Source of the DNA: Desulfobacteraceae bacterium
GTDB taxonomy: Bacteria > Desulfobacterota > Desulfobacteria > Desulfobacterales > Desulfobacteraceae
Direction of reading: 5' to 3'
NCBI GenBank assembly: GCA_003354055.1
Contig: PIVQ01000069.1
Location: 1-18,834, forward strand
DNA: 18,834 bases
Positions 1-6,459 of this stretch are shown piece after piece. The notes beneath the pieces were generated by a model. The model did no database searches. It was not told where the DNA came from and worked only from the letters and a program-made list of their open reading frames with translations. The first letter of the stretch is position 1. Each line of letters starts with the position of its first letter. The position numbers were made by a program, and so were the translations under genes.

Positions 1-720
1 AAAAAGACCGATCTCATGGCCTACTCCCGCCCCAGGTCCGGCGGTCTTATCGGTATCAAGATGGCAGAAGGTGATGAGCTGATTGCAGCGAGGATAACCG
101 ATGGTGACATGAATATTTTCCTGGGATCCGAAGGCGGCAAGGTCATCCGCTTTCATGAGGGCGACGTCAGGGCTACGGCCAGGGGCTCCATGGGGGTCCG
201 GGGGATGCGGATTGCTGAGGACGCCCGTGTGGTTGGTATGGAAGTGCTGGGAGAGGAAGGCACCCTGCTGACCGTAACGGAAAACGGGTACGGAAAACGG
301 ACCCTGGTTGAAGAGTACAGAACCCAGACCCGCGGTGGTAAGGGGGTGTTCTCAATCAAAACATCAAAACGAAACGGGAAGATGGTCTCCCTGGCCCTGG
401 TGGCTGACAATGATGAACTCATGATGGTCACGGACAAGGGTAAACTGATCCGGACCGCCATTGACGGTATCAATGTTATTTCCAGGAACACCCAGGGCGT
501 TAGACTCATTAATCTGTCTAAAGGGGAAGCCTTAATCGGTATCGCCAGATTGCCTGAAGTAGATGAGCCTGATGAAGCTGTTTCTGAAAACGGTGAAGAG
601 GTGGATCAGGATGCAGTTCCCGAAGATGACACTATGACTTCTTCGGAGCCAACGGACACAGCGGACTCAGCGGATACAGCGGATACAGATGATGACGGAG
701 ACTCAGGAACAGACGCATAA
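1..720 (+). CDS. gyrA: DNA gyrase subunit A, C-terminal part (5' end outside window)
   Basis: The reading frame is open from base 1 and must continue upstream, so only the last 239 residues are seen. GyrA is the breakage-reunion subunit of gyrase, which adds negative supercoils in the cytoplasm. The visible part is the C-terminal DNA-wrapping beta-pinwheel, recognisable from repeated blade motifs such as GGLIGIK, GGKVIRF, GSMGVRGMRI, GYGKRTLVEEYRTQTRGGKG and NTQGVRLINL. The last ~45 residues form a highly acidic tail rich in Asp, Glu, Thr and Ser, with Ala-Asp-Thr/Ser repeats just before the stop. Acidic C-terminal tails occur in other GyrA proteins and can modulate wrapping. The ParC alternative is less likely because the blades and the GyrA-box-like QTRGGKG fit gyrase. 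The stop lies inside radC. Confidence 0.95.
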   Translation, partial: KKTDLMAYSRPRSGGLIGIKMAEGDELIAARITDGDMNIFLGSEGGKVIRFHEGDVRATARGSMGVRGMRIAEDARVVGMEVLGEEGTLLTVTENGYGKRTLVEEYRTQTRGGKGVFSIKTSKRNGKMVSLALVADNDELMMVTDKGKLIRTAIDGINVISRNTQGVRLINLSKGEALIGIARLPEVDEPDEAVSENGEEVDQDAVPEDDTMTSSEPTDTADSADTADTDDDGDSGTDA

Positions 721-1420
721 AGGCGCAGGCCATAGGAAACGGCTGAGGGAGCGGTTTCTTGCGGCCGGTCTTGCAGGATTCCAGGACTACGAGGTTCTGG
801 AACTGCTCCTGTCTTTGAATACCCCGAGAAAAGATACCAAACAGGCTGCAAAGGATCTGATCAAAGAGTTTAAGACCTTTCACCGGGTGCTGGAAGCCAG
901 CACCCGGGATTTGTGCCGCGTAAACGGTGTCGGTCCTGCCAATAGCTTTGGTATTCATCTGATAAAGGCTGCTGCGGACCGCTACCTTGAAACCCGGTTA
1001 CTTGACCGGGATGTGGTCAAAGATCCGGACAGCCTTCTGGTTTTTTTAAACCAGATCATCGGATATAAAGACAGGGAACATTTTGTAGGGATTTTCCTGG
1101 ACGCCAAAAACCGGGTGATTGCACCTAAGATTCTGTTTACGGGCAGCCTAACCGCAAGCGCAGTCTACCCCAGGGAGGTGATTCTCAGCGCTCTGGATCA
1201 CAAGGCCGCGTCTGTTATTTTTGCCCACAATCATCCTTCAGGAGATATAAACCCCTCAAAACAAGATATTCGCATTACCAGAACTTTGAGTCTTGCATTG
1301 AACTTTGCGGGAATAAATGTCCATGATCATATCATCACCGGAAGTGACGGATATTACAGTTTTGCAGGGAATGGACAGATGGCGCAATTTAACCAGGAGT
1401 TTGAACGCTTAAATGAGTGA
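689..1420 (+). CDS. radC: RadC family JAB/MPN domain protein
   Basis: This is a 243-aa protein of normal length for the family. The N-terminal part (about 13-100) carries the typical GHRKRLRERF opening, the DYEVLELLL segment and a helix-hairpin-helix-like RVNGVGPANSFGI stretch. The C-terminal JAB/MPN domain (about 115-235) has the complete metal-binding signature, with His180, His182, Ser190 and Asp193 in AHNHPSGDINPSKQD. RadC was named for a DNA-repair phenotype later reassigned, and its biochemical role is unsettled, so no function is asserted. The start is ATG 689, or the ATG directly after it at 692. It lies inside gyrA, giving a 32-nt overlap, and no strong ribosome binding site is visible, so translational coupling to gyrA is likely. 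The gene overlaps the next one by 8 nt. Confidence 0.93.
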   Translation: MMTETQEQTHKGAGHRKRLRERFLAAGLAGFQDYEVLELLLSLNTPRKDTKQAAKDLIKEFKTFHRVLEASTRDLCRVNGVGPANSFGIHLIKAAADRYLETRLLDRDVVKDPDSLLVFLNQIIGYKDREHFVGIFLDAKNRVIAPKILFTGSLTASAVYPREVILSALDHKAASVIFAHNHPSGDINPSKQDIRITRTLSLALNFAGINVHDHIITGSDGYYSFAGNGQMAQFNQEFERLNE

Positions 1421-1685
1421 TACCAATAAACTGCCGGACTGCTTTGGGAATATGGAAAAGGTGTTTCCCATGGGCCCCAAGGGGCTTCGTGAAACCCCCG
1501 AGGACTGCTTCTTTCATTGTCCGGTGAAAACCCGCTGCCTCCAGCAGGCCATGGCCACCAAAAACGGGGTTCAGGTGGAAGAGGAAATTATAGAGCGTTC
1601 CTCCAAGGCCGGTGCCATGAATTTTTTTGAACGCTGGTCCAGGAAAAAACAGGCTCACCGTCGCAGTGAGAAATTAGAAGACTAA
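1413..1685 (+). CDS. Small four-cysteine protein with WhiB-like spacing
   Basis: This is a 90-aa protein not assigned to a named family here. It overlaps the end of radC by 8 nt, so it probably belongs to the gyrA-radC transcript. Four cysteines lie at 10, 32, 36 and 42 (C-x21-C-x3-C-x5-C), with the last three in DCFFHCPVKTRCLQQAM. This closely resembles the WhiB iron-sulfur motif (C-xn-C-x2-C-x5-C with CPVRxxCLxxAL). An FP-containing segment lies between the first two cysteines and a G-V-x-x-E-E-x-I-x-E-R segment follows, also reminiscent of WhiB. Differences are CxxxC rather than CxxC and no GG turn. The C-terminus is basic (WSRKKQAHRRSEK). A 4Fe-4S or zinc site is a reasonable inference; the true function is unknown. 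The coding frame is supported by tight packing and the conserved-looking Cys cluster. Confidence 0.8.
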   Translation: MSDTNKLPDCFGNMEKVFPMGPKGLRETPEDCFFHCPVKTRCLQQAMATKNGVQVEEEIIERSSKAGAMNFFERWSRKKQAHRRSEKLED

Positions 1686-1702
1686 AAGGTCACCTAAAAA
1701 AT

Positions 1703-3463
1703 TTAGAATTTGGCTCCTCGCTTGAACCGTTGAAACCGGAAGGCCTTTGACAAACCGAATCCGGGCAACTTCAACTCTTTTTGGTCACCAACGACTTTTT
1801 CTTGAACCAGATCATAGGTTGCCATATCAATGAGCAAGCCTTTTTTATCCGCCATACTTTCCAGTTTTGATGCCAGGTTTACGGCATTACCCAGATAGGT
1901 AAATTCCCGTTTGATAAAATTCCCCAGGAACAGGGCATAGATTTCTCCGGTGCTCATTCCCATGCGGAAGGAAATCTCTTGCTCAAGTCCGTAGGCCTCT
2001 TTAAATCGTCTGTTTTTATTGTGAATGGCCCGGTTCATATCCACGCTGGCCTGGATTGCGTTAATGGCCACATCGGGATTGACACGTTCACCATGTTCGA
2101 AAATAGCCATGAATCCATCACCAAGGAATTTGTCAATATACCCGTTGTTCTGGAAAATAACGATGCAAAGCCTGTCGATGAGTTCGTCAATCATCTGAAC
2201 GGTAACGTGTTCGTCTGATTTTTTCATCAAAGCGGAAAAACCTGCAATATCCACGAACAGCGTAGAGGCAAAGAGCTTGGTTTTTTTATTGCCGGTTTTA
2301 AAGGGGCTGACCTGGCTTGCCAGGCGATTTCGTGTAAAGGCGGCATCCTGGTAGACAAGGTCTGAGGTGAGGATGATCTTGGCTTCCTGCTTGTCAATGA
2401 GGCGGGCCGCATCAAATGCCCTGAAAATATAGCGCTTTACCCCGCCCAGCATTCCTATTTTTGCAGAGGATTTGAACAGTTCAAGGGCCTGGGATTCACG
2501 GTCCGTATCATAACAGATACTTCCCATTTCATAGAAAACGTCAGACATGATCTGGGCAGAAGACAGATTTTTGCATCGGGCAAGATCCACTAAAGACTGG
2601 AGTTTTTCCTCTGCCAGACCGTAATCCAGCATTTTTTTATGAACCTTGGCGATGAGGAGTCCCGCAGCTATCGTTTCCTTGTGCATACGGAGGTTTTGAA
2701 ATTCAGGTTCGATCTCCTGAATGACAAACAGGGCCTTTTCAGTGAAATTCAACTCCAGCTGAAGGTGGGCATATTCAAGTTTGGCCCGCAGCGTTCCCTT
2801 AGTAAAGCCGTGGCGATCAAAAATATCCAGGGCCGTTTCTATTGAGGTGGGTAGGGTGTGATCCAAAAGCCCGATGATCCGTTTGATCCGGCTAAAATTG
2901 ATCAGGGAGTAGGCAAAGATAATGGCAGCGCCTTTATCTGATTCCCCTTTGGCAGTATAGGCGGCTTGGGCAACTTTTTTTTCCAGGGTCACATAGCTTT
3001 TGGCCTTGGCATATTGGTTTAAATGTATGGTGACATCAGCGAGAAGAGAGTAGATTTCACCGAGGAAATTTTGAAAGTTGTCATTGGCATCTGCCATTTT
3101 CAGTGCTTTTTGAAGAAAAAATTCCGCATCAATGAAATTGCACTGTGAGTGGTGAATATATCCCAGCGACATATATATTTTAAGACGCCATTTGGCAAAG
3201 TTTATTGCCGTATCAGGCGCCGTTGGAGCTGCTTTTATCAGGCCAAGTGCCTTGTCCAGCAGCTCCTCAGCTCGTGGGTAATATCCCAGATTCTGGAGGA
3301 AAATATTTTTCATCCAGAGGATGGCCACTTGACAGGTAGTGTCATCTTCAAAGGGCTGTGCCCTTGATTCAAATCGGTTTAATGAAGAAATAATAAGATC
3401 TTTTGGGCCTTTGAGGTCAAAAGAGTTGAAAATGGCTTTGAGTTCACGTATTTTATCAGGCAT
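1703..3463 (-). CDS. TPR-repeat protein with C-terminal class III nucleotide cyclase domain
   Basis: This 586-aa cytoplasmic-looking protein has no signal peptide or membrane segment. Residues ~1-370 are helical with TPR-like units (for example around YPRAEELLDKALGLI, CNFIDAEFFLQKALKMA and ESQALELFKSSAKIG). Residues ~395-575 are a class III adenylate/guanylate cyclase domain. The two metal-binding aspartates are present (about Asp405 in FVDIAGFS and Asp449 in KFLGDGFMAIF). The purine-selecting positions are Lys445 and Thr522 (FTYLG), a pairing seen in bacterial adenylate cyclases. The transition-state motif reads NLASK instead of NxxxR: Asn529 is kept, but the arginine is Lys533. Activity may therefore be reduced. 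The gene is convergent with the 90-aa gene (17-nt gap) and divergent from pgk. No clear Shine-Dalgarno is seen before ATG 3463, so the start is slightly uncertain. Confidence 0.9.
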   Translation of the reverse strand: MPDKIRELKAIFNSFDLKGPKDLIISSLNRFESRAQPFEDDTTCQVAILWMKNIFLQNLGYYPRAEELLDKALGLIKAAPTAPDTAINFAKWRLKIYMSLGYIHHSQCNFIDAEFFLQKALKMADANDNFQNFLGEIYSLLADVTIHLNQYAKAKSYVTLEKKVAQAAYTAKGESDKGAAIIFAYSLINFSRIKRIIGLLDHTLPTSIETALDIFDRHGFTKGTLRAKLEYAHLQLELNFTEKALFVIQEIEPEFQNLRMHKETIAAGLLIAKVHKKMLDYGLAEEKLQSLVDLARCKNLSSAQIMSDVFYEMGSICYDTDRESQALELFKSSAKIGMLGGVKRYIFRAFDAARLIDKQEAKIILTSDLVYQDAAFTRNRLASQVSPFKTGNKKTKLFASTLFVDIAGFSALMKKSDEHVTVQMIDELIDRLCIVIFQNNGYIDKFLGDGFMAIFEHGERVNPDVAINAIQASVDMNRAIHNKNRRFKEAYGLEQEISFRMGMSTGEIYALFLGNFIKREFTYLGNAVNLASKLESMADKKGLLIDMATYDLVQEKVVGDQKELKLPGFGLSKAFRFQRFKRGAKF

Positions 3464-3579
3464 GTTAGTACCACATCATAAGCAGTTCAGGTCAGATTAA
3501 ATGATTCAATACTTTAGTCAACACAGAAATACATACAGGGTTCGGGACTTTTTAGCAATGTTGGCCTTGTACCGGACTT

Positions 3580-3585
3580 AGGAGG
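3580..3585 (+). promoter_or_regulatory. Ribosome binding site of pgk
   Basis: A perfect AGGAGG sits five bases upstream of ATG 3591 and fixes the pgk start. The 127-bp divergent spacer (3464-3590) must also hold promoters for pgk and for the cyclase gene. On the minus strand a TTGACT hexamer is visible near 3520, but no well-spaced -10 partner could be picked with confidence. Confidence 0.85.
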
Positions 3586-3590
3586 CATAA

Positions 3591-4766
3591 ATGAAGTCAG
3601 TAAAAGATTTGGATGTTCAAAATAAAATTCTTTTTATCCGGGTGGATTATAATTTGCCCATGGATGATGAGGGAAATATTACGGATGATAATCGGATTGC
3701 CGCCACATTGGATCTGATTCAGTATCTAGTGGATAAAAAGGCAAAACTGATCCTGGCCTCCCATCTGGGAAGGCCCAACGGGGTGAAAGATGATAAGTAC
3801 AGTCTTTTACCCGCGGCAAGGCGGTTGTCCGAACTTCTTGAAACCCAGGTTCAATTTGTGGGGGACTGTATCGGAGAAACCGTGAAAAACCGGGTGGCTG
3901 ACCTTAAGCCAGGTCAGATTCTCATGCTGGAAAATTTAAGGTTTTACAATGAGGAAAAGAAAAATGACCCGGGATTTGCAAAACAACTGGCTGACCTCTG
4001 CGATGTATATGTGAACAATGCATTTGCAGTTTCCCACAGGGATCAGGCCTCGGTCACCGGAATTCCAAAGTATGTAAAAGTTTCTGCGGCAGGATTTTTA
4101 CTTGAAAAAGAAGTGAGATCATATTACGATTCTGTTGAGAATCCGAAAAAGCCCCTGGTCGCCGTCATCGGCGGCGCAAAAGTATCAAGCAAGCTGGCTG
4201 CATTGGAAAATATGCTCAATTTCGTGGATCGCCTTATCATTGGCGGTGCCATGGCTAATACCTTTTTAAAGAGCCAGGGTGTGGATACCAAAGGATCCAT
4301 GATCGAGGAAGATCTTCTTTCCACTGCAGCAGGGATTGTAAAAAAGGCCAGGGATAAGGGAATTGACCTCTTGCTGCCCGAAGATCTCGTGGCTGCAGAG
4401 CAATTTGACCTGGATGCGAATAAAAAGCAGGTGCGCCTGGACGGGATCCCGGACGGCTGGATGGCTCTGGATATCGGATCTGCAACTGCCGAGGCCTATG
4501 CCCGGGCTATTGAAGATGCAGGTACCATTGTCTGGAACGGTCCCATGGGCGTATTTGAAATGGACCCGTTTGCCGGGGGCACACAGACCGTTGCCGACGC
4601 AATTGCCGCTTGCCACGGATTTTCAATTGTCGGGGGTGGGGACACGGGCCTTGCAGCGAAACAATTTGGAATTGCGGATAAGGTCAATTATATTTCCACT
4701 GGCGGCGGCGCCTTCCTTCACCTGATGGAAGGCAAGCAACTGCCAGGGGTGGTGGCGCTGGGATAA
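3591..4766 (+). CDS. pgk: Phosphoglycerate kinase
   Basis: This 391-aa cytosolic enzyme interconverts 1,3-bisphosphoglycerate plus ADP and 3-phosphoglycerate plus ATP in glycolysis and gluconeogenesis. Length and order of motifs are those of bacterial PGK: FIRVDYNLP near the start, SHLGRP, LENLRFY, the AFAVSHR segment, VAVIGGAKVSSK, the IVWNGPMGVFE nucleotide-site segment, GGGDT and the final STGGGAFLHLMEGK. Two places differ from the usual wording: VNNAF where VNDAF is common, and AFLHLMEG where ASLEFLEG is common. The main hinge and nucleotide motifs look intact, so it is expected to be active. It stands apart from gap and tpi; the next gene starts 25 nt downstream with no terminator between, suggesting cotranscription. 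Confidence 0.97.
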   Translation: MKSVKDLDVQNKILFIRVDYNLPMDDEGNITDDNRIAATLDLIQYLVDKKAKLILASHLGRPNGVKDDKYSLLPAARRLSELLETQVQFVGDCIGETVKNRVADLKPGQILMLENLRFYNEEKKNDPGFAKQLADLCDVYVNNAFAVSHRDQASVTGIPKYVKVSAAGFLLEKEVRSYYDSVENPKKPLVAVIGGAKVSSKLAALENMLNFVDRLIIGGAMANTFLKSQGVDTKGSMIEEDLLSTAAGIVKKARDKGIDLLLPEDLVAAEQFDLDANKKQVRLDGIPDGWMALDIGSATAEAYARAIEDAGTIVWNGPMGVFEMDPFAGGTQTVADAIAACHGFSIVGGGDTGLAAKQFGIADKVNYISTGGGAFLHLMEGKQLPGVVALG

Positions 4767-4791
4767 TCATAATTTTCTAAGGGACGGGACA

Positions 4792-5847
4792 GTGAAATAT
4801 TGTAATTCAAGAGAAAGTTTGAGCAGAGAAGACCGGTTAAGACGGTCCTACTACCAGGTGTTACGTGATGAACTGGACCAGTTTGTGATTGGCTATTCTC
4901 TTGTGGGATCCTATAATAATTTTTTGCGGCTCAGGACTCCTTATCCCTTTGTAGAATTAAGGGAACTCAAACCTAGGGCGAGGATTCCTTCCATAGAGTT
5001 TGATGCCCAGAACTCATTTCTGATTATTTTTTCAGAGGATTTTATTGATAAGAAGCATAAAAAGTATATCCGGTATTTTGATGCGAATAAAACCACCAAA
5101 ACCAATTTGCTGCGGCACAAGTATTTCCCTAATGTAGAGAATTACGATAGAAATATGAAGCATTTTGAGACCGGAGAGTTCTTCTCTCTGCTTAGGTCCC
5201 TTTTACCGGTGGATTATGCCCTGCTAATTCAGAGAAATCAAAGGACCAAAGTTCAATATGGCCTGACCCACTTCCATGTGCGGGTGGACTGGCCCATTGC
5301 CGATGCCTCTGAGGATCTGGCCAAGTCTCTACGTTATATCTCCAAGGATCTCTATGAAAAAGGAGATAAGTACGCGGAGAACATGCAGAAAAAACTATTT
5401 GAGTACTATGGGGTCCCGTTGATGTCCGGCGGAAGACGGACCGCCGCTATTGTTGCTGCCCAATACTTCAGACAGATGGGTGGCATCACCACTATCTATG
5501 TCTCGTCCAGTGAGTCCAGAAATCTGCTGCGTATTGATGAAAATGGGGTGTCCAAGTCTGTACTGGTCAAATTAAGTCCGGATCAGGTCAAGACCCTGGC
5601 AGAGCTTGCCGGGATTTCCCAGAACGGCTTTACCAAGAACTATGTGGTGGCCAGACAGCGTAAATCATATGTCTGTATACTCAATGTCAGGTATGATCAT
5701 ACCAGCCATGCCCTTCCTTCCGAAGGTGGGCGCCTGAGGGAACTTAACTTTGACACCAACTGGCTGACCGTGGCTGAGGAACATATTCTGCCAAAACCGG
5801 CCATAACAAAATATGCACCCATACCCTATAAAATGATTTATGCCTAA
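4792..5847 (+). CDS. Conserved-looking protein of unknown function downstream of pgk
   Basis: This is a 351-aa soluble protein that I do not recognise. It has no signal peptide, no hydrophobic membrane segment and no familiar nucleotide-binding or catalytic signature. It is rich in Arg, Tyr and Phe. Visible landmarks are a charged N-terminus (SREDRLRRSYYQVLRDELDQ), a HFHVRVDWP segment about the middle, and SGGRRTAAIVAAQYF followed by two segments that read like beta strands (GGITTIYVSSSESRNLLRI and SYVCILNVRYDH). The start is GTG 4792, chosen because AAGGGA lies seven bases upstream and no in-frame ATG occurs nearby. It probably shares a transcript with pgk. It converges on the acetyltransferase gene with a 31-bp gap. 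Confidence 0.82.
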   Translation: MKYCNSRESLSREDRLRRSYYQVLRDELDQFVIGYSLVGSYNNFLRLRTPYPFVELRELKPRARIPSIEFDAQNSFLIIFSEDFIDKKHKKYIRYFDANKTTKTNLLRHKYFPNVENYDRNMKHFETGEFFSLLRSLLPVDYALLIQRNQRTKVQYGLTHFHVRVDWPIADASEDLAKSLRYISKDLYEKGDKYAENMQKKLFEYYGVPLMSGGRRTAAIVAAQYFRQMGGITTIYVSSSESRNLLRIDENGVSKSVLVKLSPDQVKTLAELAGISQNGFTKNYVVARQRKSYVCILNVRYDHTSHALPSEGGRLRELNFDTNWLTVAEEHILPKPAITKYAPIPYKMIYA

Positions 5848-5862
5848 ACACAAAAGTTGTGT
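5848..5862. terminator. Small hairpin between convergent genes, possible weak terminator
   Basis: A six-base stem, ACACAA with TTGTGT around a three-base loop, starts directly after the stop of the 351-aa gene and fills half of the 31-bp gap to the end of the acetyltransferase gene. It is symmetric and could serve either strand. Neither side has a good run of T, so it may not terminate efficiently. Confidence 0.35.
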
Positions 5863-5878
5863 AACTATTGTGTATTGA

Positions 5879-6334
5879 TCATAATTTTTTGATCATGGCG
5901 ATTTCATCACAATCAGGATAACTGACACAGCCAATGCAGTCGGCCCAGACTTTAACCGGCAGCTTGGCTTTGTCTGTTTCTATAAACCCGAACCGGGTAA
6001 AGAAATCCGGACGGTAGGTCAGGGTGAACAGATCTTTTATTTTGAAATAGAACGCTTCCTGAATCGTCCGTTCGGTCAGGGCACTGCCGATACCATTGCC
6101 CGTAAAATTTTCGTCCACGGCAAGGGACCTGATTTCAGCCAGGTTTTCCCAGCAGAACTGAAGCGCACAGCACCCAACCACCTTTTGGGTTTTGGGATCT
6201 TCAAATACCCAGAAATCCCTTAGGTGATCGTAGAGTTGACTTAAGGGCCTTGCCAAAAGCTCACCACGTATATTGTAAAACTGAAGCAATGCATGGATAA
6301 TATTGACATCGTCCAGTACGGCTTTTCTTATCAT
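5879..6334 (-). CDS. Short ArgA-type GNAT acetyltransferase (putative N-acetylglutamate synthase)
   Basis: This is a 151-aa GNAT-fold protein. The wording follows the short, kinase-domain-free N-acetylglutamate synthases known from mycobacteria and deltaproteobacteria: LLARPLSQLYDHLRDFWVFED, GCCALQFCWENLAEIRSLAVDE, an acetyl-CoA loop GNGIGSAL (residues 79-86), LTYRPDFFTRFGF, and the C-terminal KVWADCIGC...PDCDEIAM. The predicted reaction is acetyl-CoA plus glutamate giving N-acetylglutamate, the first step of arginine synthesis; the exact substrate is inferred. A C-x2-C-x5-C group (133, 136, 142) plus Cys55, Cys56 and Cys61 suggests a possible metal or redox site. The start is set by AAAGGA six bases upstream. 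It is the last gene of the long minus-strand run, separated from the PBP gene by tandem repeats. Confidence 0.88.
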   Translation of the reverse strand: MIRKAVLDDVNIIHALLQFYNIRGELLARPLSQLYDHLRDFWVFEDPKTQKVVGCCALQFCWENLAEIRSLAVDENFTGNGIGSALTERTIQEAFYFKIKDLFTLTYRPDFFTRFGFIETDKAKLPVKVWADCIGCVSYPDCDEIAMIKKL

Positions 6335-6340
6335 TGGTTT

Positions 6341-6346
6341 TCCTTT
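6341..6346 (-). promoter_or_regulatory. Ribosome binding site of the GNAT gene, overlapping the tandem repeat
   Basis: On the minus strand AAAGGA lies six bases before ATG 6334. Its AAAGG part is the end of the 24-bp repeat unit, so every repeat copy carries the same AAAGG, but only this copy is followed by a correctly spaced ATG. Confidence 0.75.
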
Positions 6347-6459
6347 ATTTTCGAATCAAGGCCAACCTTTATTTTCGAATCAAGGCCAACCTTTATTTTC
6401 GAATCAAGGCCAACCTTTATTTTCGAATCAAGGCCAACCTTTATTTTCGAATCAAGGCC
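6342..6459. repeat. Tandem array: 24-bp unit, 4.9 copies
   Basis: Units begin at 6342, 6366, 6390, 6414 and 6438; the first four are identical over 24 bp and the fifth matches for 22 bp. Each contains TTATTTTCGAATCAAGGCC on the plus strand. On the minus strand the unit reads as the end of the PBP gene: GCC TTG ATT CGA AAA TAA (Ala-Leu-Ile-Arg-Lys-stop) followed by AGG. The fifth unit is the real end of that gene, and the other four are extra copies between its stop and the acetyltransferase start. Removing four units would leave the stop ten bases from the next ATG with AAAGGA between. The array thus looks like an expansion of an ordinary operon junction. Confidence 0.97.

Noticed and set aside
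1694..1706. Terminator between the convergent 90-aa and cyclase genes
   Set aside because: Only a five-base AT-rich stem (CTAAA/TTTAG) with no proper T-run; too weak to call.
6342..6459. CRISPR array or replication iterons
   Set aside because: The copies are directly adjacent with no spacers, and the unit is explained by duplication of the PBP gene end; no rep gene or AT-rich origin lies nearby.
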